From assembly GCA_002811675.1 (NCBI GenBank), contig PDIM01000001.1, forward strand, positions 21,102 through 85,101: a stretch of 64,000 nucleotides of DNA, in the 5' to 3' direction. The position numbers and the translations under genes are program-made. This DNA comes from Ichthyosporea sp. XGB-2017a (taxonomy: Eukaryota; Opisthokonta; Ichthyosporea). This document shows, one piece after another, positions 9,441-19,828 of this stretch. Position 1 is the stretch's first letter. Each line of letters opens with the position of its first letter. The notes beneath the pieces were generated by a model that was not told where the DNA came from, did not search any database, and worked only from the letters and a program-made list of their open reading frames with translations.

Positions 9441-11062
9441 CTACTCACCTAACAAGTTCGTCTGTGTGGTTGTAGCTGCAGACCCTTTGTTCTTCTTACC
9501 ATCTGCTAAATTATAGTCATCAAAGTTATGTGTCTCACTATCTCCATCACTTCGCTCTCCTTCCAATTCCAAGTTTTGTCGATGTAAACGCTCCTTGGTA
9601 AGAACCATGAACACGAATCCCGTACCAATTATAGCTAATGTTGCAATATTGATTGTAAAAGGTCCGCAATTTTCCAATCCCAGAATCATTGCAATACCAA
9701 CGACCTGGGTGCTAAAATTAAGAAGACACGCGCTTAAATTTTCATCCAGAGGATACGACATTTCTGCACCATATTCAAACGAGCAAGGCATAATACCGGT
9801 CATAAAGAATCCAAGTACGAAAGCAACGATGAACATGAGATATGTTTCATGCAAGTACTCTACAACGATCATCCATACTGCATAAAAGACGAGGGTGAGT
9901 CCGAAGAGTAAGACATTGATTAATTTGAATTTACCAGTAGAATCTAGAATATAACCACATACAATAGACCCAATGATACCAGATGTTGTTAAAGTAAATC
10001 CAATCCAACCAACTGTCACGTCGTCTACTATGTCCCCCAGAATAGCAGAAATAAGAGTGGCTACTGCGTAAAAGGCGCCGATGATGGCACCATAACCGAT
10101 AGCCAGAAACACAACATTCATGTTCATTATAAGTTTGCGGAAATCGCGAAAAAACTGCAAAGGCCCGGTGGTAACGGCGTCAGTGTTTTCGGATGATCCC
10201 CCAAAACAACTAGGTTCAACATTTTGCTTCATGTGCATGGCCATACTAGGAGGAAGTGGAGGGCTTCCCCGGAAGCAGGAAACAATGAAGATCAAAACTC
10301 CAGTCACAATAAAGGCTTCAATCATGAGAAACTGTGGAATGTCTTCTTTGGTTGACACAAGATATGGTCCAATAATCATCCCAATGGCAGTTCCAGAGTT
10401 ATTAGCAAGCACACCAATAGATGTAGCTATTCCTCTTTCACCCGCGGGAAACCATTCCGAACTGATGCGAGAGGGGGCAGAAAGTGTGAACCACTGTGCA
10501 ATTGAAATAATAACCTGTCCGGCAATTACAATATTCCATCCATCAGGATCTTGACCAATATATCGCACCCAGGCACCTGCGCAGTTTAGCACCGCCGAGA
10601 GATACACAGAGTACTGAAGACCAATACGATCCACGATAAACTGCCCCAGAAAGCAGCCGGGAATGAAGGTGTACATAAACACCAAAGACTAAAAACAAAA
10701 TGAAATGTGTAAAGGAGTTAGTATGCATGCAAGATCAGAGACTCACACGACAGTGAAGAGGCAGGCAATAAGCTTACCATAAAGTTAACTTGCGACTCAT
10801 CCAGGCCATAGTACTCTTGGAAGTCGTCTGTCTTTGGGGCAAAAGTAATCCACATCAGCGCATTTGAGCATGTTAAGCTACAGAAAGAACCCAACACAAG
10901 ATATCTCCAAAAGTACACACGAATTAAGGGCTCACTATCATCACTATCAATCTCATAAGTAACCGAGTCAGCCACAGAGGCCTTCTGCTCTTTTGAATCA
11001 CGCTTTGAGTTCAGCGCTTCAGAAGACTGTTGATTCTTTTTTTCATTTTTTCCTTTACCCAT
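9441..11062 (-). CDS. FLVCR/SLC49-type major facilitator carrier
   Basis: Two exons (11062..10778 and 10688..9441; 89-base GT-AG intron in phase 0) give 510 residues with about 12 membrane segments. After a Lys/Ser-rich cytosolic N-terminus, the first repeat has SLTCSNALMWITFAP, then YYGLDESQVNFMSLVFMY, RIGLQYSVYLSAVLNCAGAW and WFTLSAPSRISSEWFP. This layout is typical of the FLVCR branch of SLC49. Known members move heme, choline or ethanolamine across membranes; which applies here cannot be read. The C-terminal tail is acidic and Asn/Thr-rich. The start is the ATG at 11060-11062. The intron sits between MF-type helices 1 and 2 and the join restores an unbroken helix. Confidence 0.82.
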
Positions 11063-12056
11063 ATTCTTTAGCTAAACACAAGAGAGACGATGAATCACAG
11101 ATACAGCTATAAAATTCCAATGCACACATATACCACAGACGTAAAAGTGGAGAATTATATGAAATCAAAACCTCACTGAAAAATCAGAGAGAAGAAAAAT
11201 ATAAGGAGGCGAAAGATTTAACAGAACCAACAATAAACAGACCCAAAGAAGCTTGATGACTCTTTTTTGTTTCTGTTTTGATTGATTCAACTTTGCATTA
11301 GACAGATCTGAATCTCTTGGTCCGAATTCCAAAACAATCACCGCTGTTCACTGCTGCAAAAGAAATAAACTTTATTACATAAGAGGGGGAATAATTAACA
11401 CTCCTCCTCCCCTGCAGGCGGGCTGCAGCCTGCAGCTGGACGAGAGAAGGGATTGTTGCACACCTGGAATGCAGGGTTGACTGTGGCGGGTAGTGTAGCA
11501 AGTTTTCCACCCGTTTCAACTTTTAGATTTAGGTTCGGTTTTCCATCGGATATCAGTTAAATCGAGGTGTTGAAATGCACAGCTGATTATTGCGCCTATG
11601 TAGCAATCGAGGAATCAATCTGAAATCTGATCACTCATCACGCACAGACCACAGTACTATTAGTCTCTTCATGTACTATGTTTTAGCTTCTAGGTTTAGC
11701 TTTTGGAGTCTGGACTCTGGAGACGCCTGCCTGCCTGCTGCCGCTGCACACCGCGCAGCTGTCCTACCGCTCCTGCGCTATAGCTATGTATAAGTAGCCT
11801 TGAGCGGAGAGTTGCACCCCTTCATGAGCTGTCTCTCTTATCGCTTCCAGAAATCATGTTAGATATTCATTTATTCGATTATATTGTGTTATATGGTATA
11901 AGAGGATACTCAGGAATAACTACGTCCTTGGGAATAGAATATTCAGTTTGACCCAACTTTCAATTGGCCTGTATTCCGGAACAACGTCGGCACTCCACGG
12001 CGCTCAACCTCGTCGACATCTCTAACAACTACACAGTGCTCGAACAGAAATTATAT
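11063..12056. other. About 1 kb without a recognised gene
   Basis: This is 5' to the FLVCR-like gene and 3' to the histidine kinase. It holds a short GC-rich inverted repeat around 11413-11436 (CTGCAGGC and GCCTGCAG flanking 8 bases), which could be a promoter element or chance. Small frames inside show no family similarity. Confidence 0.4.
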
Positions 12057-15056
12057 CTAACCACCGGCGTCAGCGTCGGTTGAGGTTCCACTAGACTCTG
12101 AACCACTATCGTCTTCACTTCCAAAAAATTCTACGTCATCCATATAAGAGCCACCTTCATCCACCGTTCGGCTATTAGACTCCCCACCTGCAGAATCGTC
12201 TTGCTCATTTTCCTCTTCAATTGGCACTTCCTCTGATTGGGTCCAGTTCTTTGTGTGGCCTAAGTCACTATTTCTTTCCAGTGTATAGCTTTCCAAGCAT
12301 GATGAGTCAATGGAAGAGCCCCTGGTGTACCTTCTTTCCTTCATACAAACCTCTTGAAGAAGAACCTTAAGTTTGATTTCAGACACCGGCTTTACCAAAA
12401 GACCATCAAACGCACACCCTTCAGATTCTGTCTCCTTGAGCTCGCTATTCGCTGTCAACGCATATATTTTGGGTTCGTAAAAAATTTGTGCAAGCATCGT
12501 CACACCCTTCTGCCATTCACGAAAGGCTTTCACACATTCATACCCATTCATGTTCGGCATTACCATATCCATAAAGACGACATCAAATTTCGAAGTTTTC
12601 AAGTGTTCCAATGCTTCCCTACCGTCACTTGCAACCACGGGCTTGACATTGATCTTTTCCAGCATCTTTGTCATGATACGTTGGTTAAGCACGTTGTCTT
12701 CTGCCAATAACACCTTCAAGAACCTCACTTCTAACTCTTCGTCCATACTCGAGTTTCCCACGCTGCCAAATGAGTTCTGTGCTGACAAGGTAGATGAGCT
12801 CTGAGTTGCTGTCACAGAAGATTTGGAAACACCAATTGAAGTTTTCTTCAATTTGGCTCTCTTATAATGGCTCTTCACAACAGGATAAAGAACATCCGAT
12901 TGATATGGCTTATTCAACACATTTGTTCGGGTCAAGTTCAATTCAACCAATGCTTCATTCAGTTTTGCATTTCCTCCGACATTACTTGCTAGAATCAAAT
13001 GCGACTTCTGAAATAAATTCCTTTTTACCAGCGTCTGCATGGCTGTAACTGCGTCATCGATGTCATTGTTCAAAAGCCCAAGGACAATGAATATAGGCGG
13101 CATCCCTTTGTCGTGCAAAATTGATATATCATCCATCATATCATAATACGAATTTGTTGATGTTACGTTGAATCCCCAAGATTCAAATAAACTGGAACTG
13201 TACAACAAATCACTCTCTACGGGCTCACATATGTACACACTACGTTTGCCACCTTTCACCAAAGTCTTTTTTCTACCTCGTTTAGGCACTATAAACTTAA
13301 TTTTAAACCTCACTGAGGTTCCCTCTCCCACAGTTGATTGTAGAGATACGCTTCCCTTCATCAGCTCTATGAGTTTCTTAGAAATAAACAGACCAAGCCC
13401 TGTTCCTTGAAACTTTTTTTCAATTGAAGGATCAGCCTGTTGAAAGGATCCAAAAAGAGTTTTCTGCGCATCATCAGCTATACCAATACCTGTATCGATG
13501 ACAGAAAACTCAATAACTGCAGAACGCGAACTCCCAGAAACCAAACAAGCTTTTATAGTTACTCGCCCAAAGTCAGTAAATTTGAGAGCATTTGTTACAA
13601 AATTAATTAGAACTTGTTTGATTCGCATTTCATCCCCAACAATAAAATTCGGTATGTTATTGTCAAACTCAAGAAAGAGGGGTATGTTTTTCTCGGAAGC
13701 CTTGCCCGATAAAGCATACACAACACTTTCGCAAACCCTCCTCGGAGAAATGGAGCACAAGTCAAACTTCAGTTTCGAACTTTCAATTTTCGACACATGT
13801 AAAATATCATTCACAAGTCCTATTAAATGCTCCTGGGTGGATATGATTGCTCTCACATCCTGCTGCTGGCTAGTATCTAGCTTAGAGTCAAGTAGCAACC
13901 TGGCAATGCCTGCAGTGCAGGCAGAAGGAGTCCTTAGTTCATGAACAACGCTGGCGAAGTACTCGTTCTTTAGAGATGCCCGATGGTGAAGAGTTCGATT
14001 TTCATTTAGAACGCCAATGAGGTTTCCCACTGTAAAATTCAGTTTTTTCATCAAAGGAGTAAAAATAGAATGAGTCTGAAATAACATTGCCACCAAAACC
14101 CCAAGAATAGTCCAAAAGATAATGGTATCTAAGCGATGCCCTAATTCGATATTTCTTCGAACAGTCTTTAATACAATGCCCTCAACAAATTGAACGTATG
14201 ATTCATATTCGACTTTCAACGCCTCCAATACCTTCCTCTTTTCGAAAGGGACCCATTGTCTTACACCTTCCTTATCACCCAACGAGAAGTCTTTATCCCA
14301 CTTTGCACAATTTTTTGTACCTGGAAGGAAATTGCTATAGGCATTTCCTCCAGAAACGACTGATAGCGACTTTTTACTACTGCACAGGAACTTACCCAAT
14401 TGTTCCTGTCCCTTAACCACAAAATCGATTTGGTTTTTCAGCAGCAAAAAGCTAAGGTCGATATCCTTACCCAACGTATAGAGTCTTTGGTCCTCAAACT
14501 CTGCCCGTAGATTTTCTATTAAAATATCCCCCACTTTGTTCAGTACATTACGAATCGCAACTGGGCTGACTCTACAATCTCTGCTACCAATTGTTTCTCC
14601 CCTCAAAGTTACATTGGGATGACCCAATGCCTTTAAAATACTGCCCTTGTAGGAAAGTGGAAGAATGTCGTTGATTAAAGCTAAATAATTCTCAGCCTTT
14701 TCGCAATGTTGCTCACTTTTCGCACAGTCAACATCACTCGGCAGCGCTATGTTACAAATCCCCATTCCCTTTCTCAATGTATATTCTGCATCAAGAGCCT
14801 CCAATGCTACACCCTCAATCAGTATACCACCCACAGCGCGCTGCTCTTGCCAATATGACAATGCCACATCATTAATTCTTTCCAAGCTAGAGTTTTTCGA
14901 AGAAATCACCGCCAAGAGTATAATGGTGCATATAAATGCTCCGGCAGATGTTACGTTTCGAAACCACAGAGAACTAAGTTGTGATTCAATTTCTTTCTCC
15001 ACCTTTATGTCCTCCTGCGCTTTCTTGAAAGCCGCCTGGGTTTCACTGTGCTCCAT
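12057..15056 (-). CDS. Hybrid sensor histidine kinase with receiver domain
   Basis: Single exon, 999 residues. Two membrane helices (about 36-53 and 310-327) flank a sensor domain of about 255 residues with several Cys. The kinase core follows: H box VVHELRTPS with His372, N box QVLINFVTNALKFT near 481-494, G1 DTGIGI at 521, and G2 GTGLGLFISK at 551. A divergent receiver-like region spans 605-730: it keeps a KPYQ motif but has no phosphoacceptor Asp. A normal receiver spans about 780-905, with acceptor Asp830 in VVFMDMVMPNMNG, Thr868 and Lys889. A Ser/Glu/Asp-rich tail ends the protein. It should phosphorylate itself and pass phosphate to its own receiver, then to an HPt protein not seen here. 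The ligand is unknown. I chose the ATG at 15054-15056. Confidence 0.92.
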   Translation of the reverse strand: MEHSETQAAFKKAQEDIKVEKEIESQLSSLWFRNVTSAGAFICTIILLAVISSKNSSLERINDVALSYWQEQRAVGGILIEGVALEALDAEYTLRKGMGICNIALPSDVDCAKSEQHCEKAENYLALINDILPLSYKGSILKALGHPNVTLRGETIGSRDCRVSPVAIRNVLNKVGDILIENLRAEFEDQRLYTLGKDIDLSFLLLKNQIDFVVKGQEQLGKFLCSSKKSLSVVSGGNAYSNFLPGTKNCAKWDKDFSLGDKEGVRQWVPFEKRKVLEALKVEYESYVQFVEGIVLKTVRRNIELGHRLDTIIFWTILGVLVAMLFQTHSIFTPLMKKLNFTVGNLIGVLNENRTLHHRASLKNEYFASVVHELRTPSACTAGIARLLLDSKLDTSQQQDVRAIISTQEHLIGLVNDILHVSKIESSKLKFDLCSISPRRVCESVVYALSGKASEKNIPLFLEFDNNIPNFIVGDEMRIKQVLINFVTNALKFTDFGRVTIKACLVSGSSRSAVIEFSVIDTGIGIADDAQKTLFGSFQQADPSIEKKFQGTGLGLFISKKLIELMKGSVSLQSTVGEGTSVRFKIKFIVPKRGRKKTLVKGGKRSVYICEPVESDLLYSSSLFESWGFNVTSTNSYYDMMDDISILHDKGMPPIFIVLGLLNNDIDDAVTAMQTLVKRNLFQKSHLILASNVGGNAKLNEALVELNLTRTNVLNKPYQSDVLYPVVKSHYKRAKLKKTSIGVSKSSVTATQSSSTLSAQNSFGSVGNSSMDEELEVRFLKVLLAEDNVLNQRIMTKMLEKINVKPVVASDGREALEHLKTSKFDVVFMDMVMPNMNGYECVKAFREWQKGVTMLAQIFYEPKIYALTANSELKETESEGCAFDGLLVKPVSEIKLKVLLQEVCMKERRYTRGSSIDSSCLESYTLERNSDLGHTKNWTQSEEVPIEEENEQDDSAGGESNSRTVDEGGSYMDDVEFFGSEDDSGSESSGTSTDADAGG

Positions 15057-16730
15057 AATCTTTCTGCACTTTAGCCTACCAACTATCCTTACCCCAGTGA
15101 AAACGGAAAACAACCAGTGAAGTTGAAGTAACAGAAACCAAGAGAATATTTTCTAAAGTCCCAAACCAAAAGTGCCTTCCAGTCTTACAGTTAACCACAC
15201 AGTCCACAAATGAAAACTAAGCATGCCTTTGCGCTGAAACATTAAAAGACTGTGCAGTGGCACTAATACCAATGCAATGATTAAGACACAGCCTCTAGAC
15301 TTGGGGAATGGATAGATAGATTAAGATTTAACTACGGCAGCTACGTGCAGGACTGGAGGGTAGCTAGTGACTTATGAGTGGGAGAGGAGGGGAGGCCCCT
15401 GTACCAATATTATTATAGGGTAGACCAGGAGAGAGGGGAGGGTTAGGGGAGGGAGACATGGTGAGCTAGTGATAAAATAGCTGTTTACCCTCCCTGCTGT
15501 TTACCTTTGAATTTTCAAGTTGTTCACACAAGGAGGCAGGAGCGCAGTTTGGCTCCCGGAATTTCACCCACCACACGTAACCCTAATAAAGAAGAAAATT
15601 GAAGTTTTCCGAGGTTTATTCCACAAAGATTCCACTCCTTGCAAGTTCCAGTTTATTCATTTTGGGCAAGTCTAAATAACATATAGTCTAGCTATCTCTA
15701 CTACGTCTAACGCTCCTTGCTACGTCCTATGAGAATTTGTTGCTGTATTTTATAAAATTCCCTGAAGGAACAGCAGGGGGAGTAAAGTGGCAGATTGTAG
15801 AAGAAGTACTCTATAGTCAGGTCTATAGTCAGTAGCTGTTTAGGCACAGACCACTTTTATTGCATGCTCCCATGTACTACTCAAGTCAGCTGGGTCTCCA
15901 TCTCAACCACAACCGATAGGAGGAGGGACACTATTAGTATATGTAACTTGCTCCCCGATTTAGGCTTAGTCAATTCAATAGAAGAGTTGTCTATATTACG
16001 TCGCTCTTACTGCGCGATAAAGGAGCTGTCCTTGTTCAGGTTTATCGTTCGGGTTTATCCCAGAGCTGTTGTATGCCTCGCACAGGCCATCTTTCACAAT
16101 TTACTATTTCATGCTTAACAATGAAAGCATTGAGACGTTTTATGGAGCTCTAAGGGCACACACTGCAAAAGAGGCCCACTAACCAACCACTAATCCTCAT
16201 GAGAAATGTGTACTCAATTTCATGCAACTCATGTAACCATGTCATGAGTTAACCCGATCACTGTATGAAGTAACTCTGTTGATCATTGTTCGAAAGTATC
16301 CTACGTGAACGAGATGTGAGATTATACCATGAGAGACAGACCAGCTGTGAGGAGATATCGAAGGAAGGAGGAAGAAAGGGGTAGCGTGCTGTTACCATAG
16401 AAACATCCGATAATATTTTTCAAATAATTGCATTCCTGCCATAAATAAATAATGGCTGTGCCTGCCCTTCCCCTATACTTTATTTCCTTTGTGCCAGAAT
16501 TATAATAATCGCGACCATTCGATCCTCCATAATAAAATTCTATTCATTTTTGATATAATTCTTGAAAAGCCAAAGAAGGCGTGTCAGGCTTTTTCTCCTT
16601 TTCTCCTTCTCCCTAGGCCCTTCTGCTCCTTCATGTTCTCCGCCTAGTGTATTGTTTTGCCTTTTTGCTCGTCCTGTGTTTTTATTTGGGATCATATAGA
16701 TTTATGTAGACAGAGTAAGTTATTAGCAAA
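15057..16730. other. 1.7 kb between divergent genes, no gene recognised
   Basis: This stretch lies between the histidine kinase and the small membrane protein at 16731. It is a mix of AT-rich and purine-rich sequence. A few short frames (for instance near 15864-16118) have no family similarity, and no tRNA or repeat was recognised. Confidence 0.4.
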
Positions 16731-17159
16731 ATGGTTTCGATAAAGAGAGTTTTGATTCTGTTGGGGGTTGTATTAGCCGTTACCATCTGCGGGGCCAATG
16801 CCCGTGTACTTACCCCAAGCGAAAAAACAGTCCAAAAATACATGCCACTTCCTCTTCTTGAATTTGCCAGGGGTGCCATTGATCCTAGCTCTTTGAACAT
16901 GGTCGCTCAGGTGTTGAGTAAAAAAGATGGCGAGATGAAAATCTTTAAAGACAAAATCTTTCAGGACAAAAACAAAAACTTTTTACCTTCCGACGTTCTG
17001 GAGGATGCAATGGGGTTATTGAACATTCGCAACCCTGTAGTCTATGGTGTCATTAAAATTATTATCACATCGTTCCTCGCTTTAGCAATTCTTGGGTTCG
17101 TTTACACAATAATCAGCACAATCTATGTTACTGTCACAAAAAAAGGACATCATAACTAG
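16731..17159 (+). CDS. Small signal-peptide, single-pass membrane protein, unknown function
   Basis: This 142-residue protein was not recognised. A clean signal peptide (residues 1-24, ending GANA) is followed by an about 75-residue Lys-rich lumenal or extracellular segment that ends with FLPSDVLEDAMGLLNI. One strong membrane segment at about 107-132 precedes a short basic tail TKKGHHN. Predicted topology is type I, with the tail in the cytosol. The start ATG at 16731 is preceded by an A-rich context (AGCAAAATGG). The flanks are gene-poor, so it stands alone. Confidence 0.55.
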   Translation: MVSIKRVLILLGVVLAVTICGANARVLTPSEKTVQKYMPLPLLEFARGAIDPSSLNMVAQVLSKKDGEMKIFKDKIFQDKNKNFLPSDVLEDAMGLLNIRNPVVYGVIKIIITSFLALAILGFVYTIISTIYVTVTKKGHHN

Positions 17160-18600
17160 CTGGAATGGGACAAAGGGCTGTGCAAAAAGCGAAAGCTTAT
17201 TGCAATCTTCTGCTGAATTAATTGTGAAGATCTCTTTCTGTTCTGGGGAGGTACAGAGTAGGTACTAAAAATAACGGATTCCTCTCTTGCTCGTACTGAC
17301 TGCCATCGGCAATGCACACAAAATCCTCCTTGTCACCAAGACACTAGGGATCTTTCACTTCACGGTTAAAGGAAATAAACATAAAAAAGAAAAAAAAGAA
17401 AACTAAAGAATGCAAGGAACAAAAGAAGGGTTTAAAATCTGAGGTCTAGTACGCACTGTTAGTCACTTGTGATGATACTAATAACAAGCACACAAACACC
17501 ACAAGGTGGGGAAAAAGAAATTCTTATGGCGATGTAAAAAGTTTTCTTTTCGATACATCTGTTCCTTAAATGACTCGTTGCAAAGGACAGGCGTCCAGGA
17601 AAGAAGACAAGACTTTATTGCAGACCAACACTCACAGTGTTCTCCGTGAAGCCATTTTCGTCATTCCAAACTCGTGCCTAAGAGCCACTTAGTCACGCTA
17701 AAGGGTACTTATTGGATGATGTGAGATTAAGCTACTGGAGCACACATGAAGAGTGTAGACATGGGGTGCTCATGCGCAAAGAACAGTAGCTTTGTCACAA
17801 GCAACCAAGAAGCTCTCGGCGAAAAGGAAAGCCTTAACTGGGAAACTTGCCACTTATTGACTTGAAAGGTGACTCAAAGGTAGAGAAGTAGGGGGACGGA
17901 GGAGAAAGTGAGCGGGACATCAATCGAGGACGTTAAAGGGGTGGCTAGACTTGACCAGTTTGCGAACAGTACACGAAGCGGGTTGAGGCGTGTGCTTTAT
18001 ACTCTGTCGAAATCCTAATCCAGGGATGGATAAAATGCGAAGAGTTGAGCGGTAGGTCAGGTGCTGTAGACTGTACCCGCCAGTGTGGAATCCAGAACGA
18101 AGACGGTCAATATTACGGGGGCTGGCTCAGATAGGAATTAAATGGACCATTGATAAGTACATAACTTCTTTCAAACTAGCAATAGGATGAAAGCCCTTTC
18201 GAACAATATTAAAGCCTTTGATATGGCCAAGAAGTTTTCAGTCATCATGTAGTCCTTTCCATCCTCGACCGGTCCCCAAGATAGTGTTCCCCATTGGTGT
18301 CGCGTTGGGGTGATTAACCATGTGAGTCTGGAACAGAATATTCTGTTTTCTTGACTAGAAAGATCGTTGTCATTGTGAGTCATCAAAAGCATCATCGTCT
18401 CCTGAATTTGCTTCATTATCTTCCCCAACTTTCATGAATGTCTCCAACAAAAAGTGTACTTCCAAAGCGTCAGTCCAGCCGGGGCAGCATTCTGCTTACT
18501 CGCAGGAAAGAAGATGTTCGCACGGCCAAGAATAATCAGTGGTTCACAAACAGATAGTTCCAAACATTTCAAAAACCATTGGGCATTGCGGCTGCAAGGA
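17160..18600. other. Gene-poor stretch upstream of a transposon remnant
   Basis: No supported gene is seen. Given the integrase remnant that follows on the same strand, part of this may be older retrotransposon sequence (reverse transcriptase or RNase H), but no motif was convincing. Confidence 0.35.
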
Positions 18601-18639
18601 GTCACCAAGGTCAACATAATTTGGTCCTTTACAACCTTG

Positions 18640-19290
18640 TCAAGAATGGCCCGGAAATATGTAGTAGCATTCTCCTTTTCAAATATTATTGTAAAGTCTT
18701 TGATGGAACTGACGAATTGTGACTAAAGGTTTTCGACACCTTACAATCCACAAGGTAACTCTATTGCTGAAGCAAGTGTGAAACGTTTGATAACTTCGAT
18801 TCGGAAGGAGCTTGACGGTGCTCCTGGTGACTGGTTTTCTCTTGTTCCTGTAATTGAGATGAAACTGAACAGCACAGTTTCAGACTTTCATGGTAGTACT
18901 CCTATTGCTGTGATGTTTGCTCGCACAATGAATGAATTTGTGAACTATAACAACTTGCCTGAAGACAACTTGAAACCTGACGCTGAAAGGTTTAAATAAC
19001 AGACTGACTGAATTGCGGAATGTAGGACGCGACGCTTTGAAACAAAAGATTGATGAAACTGAACAAGAGAGCTAAATACTATGCTAGCGGAAGACTGATT
19101 AAGAATGATGACTTGTTGCCTGGTTCTGCTGTTTTTCTTTATGACAAGAACGCTTCGTCTAAACTGGACCCAAACCTTTCTTCATTATCCAGAAGAATTG
19201 TGGAGGTGCTTATGTCTTGAAAGACTTGTACTCTAATGTCTTGGAAAAGAACATTCTTCGTCGTTCCGTGTTAAGCCAATAATTGATTCT
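18640..19290 (+). pseudogene. Decayed Ty3/Gypsy-type integrase, C-terminal part
   Basis: Conserved pieces appear in order but in broken frames. AFSFSNIIVKSLMELTN corresponds to the block around the second catalytic Asp, which is lost here. An in-frame stop is followed by FSTPYNPQGNSIAEASVKR, the block holding the catalytic Glu. Next comes NSTVSDFHGSTPIAVMFAR, the HSSTGxTP-like block. After a further frame change comes LLPGSAVFLYDK and SKLDP, the C-terminal chromatin-proximal region of Ty3-type integrases, then GGAYVLKDL. At least one stop, frame changes and a missing Asp make it non-functional. No LTRs were recognised. Confidence 0.65.
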
Positions 19291-19419
19291 GGATTACTGA
19301 GAACTTTGGAAAGAAGGAAATTGAAGCTTAAGGATAATGGTTGGATACCTGACAAATAGGAAACTAAATGGGATGCATCACATGAATCATGCTGGGGAAG
19401 GGCGCGTTCCAAATATTTT

Positions 19420-19445
19420 CGTTTTTTTTGGTTTTTTGGTTTTTT

Positions 19446-19497
<52 letters not shown>

Positions 19498-19610
19498 CGT
19501 GATTTGTGATTTTGATTGTGATTTTCGCCAACGTTACGTCTCTGGATTTCGGTTTGTGTTTGTTTTTTTTTCTTTTTTTTTTTTTTTTTTTCTTTTTTTT
19601 TTTTTTTTTG
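19420..19610. repeat. Long T homopolymer tracts
   Basis: Repeated TTTTTTGG units (19424-19447) run into 50 consecutive T at 19448-19497. A second T-rich tract, broken by single C bases, lies at about 19562-19609. The tracts separate the integrase remnant from the CENP-F-like gene. Length may be unreliable in assembly. Confidence 0.8.
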
Positions 19611-19828
19611 AATTTCTCAAAAAGCAGCCAAAAGGCAAAAAGGTTCATAATAAAAAAATGGAGAAAAAGAAAAGGCAAGTGGAGAGGTAATCTGGTTTCT
19701 TGGTTTCGAAAGATTATTGTTGCAAAAATTTGTGATTCGCCACAAATGCCATTTTGTTTCTTCCTCTCTCTTCTTGATTGATTTGTTTATTCTGGTGTTA
19801 GCGGCTTAGTACTGTAGTAACTGTTGTC

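Noticed and set aside
19337-19690. Frames of poly-Phe or poly-Lys across the T tracts
   Set aside because: Translation of homopolymer runs. No protein evidence.
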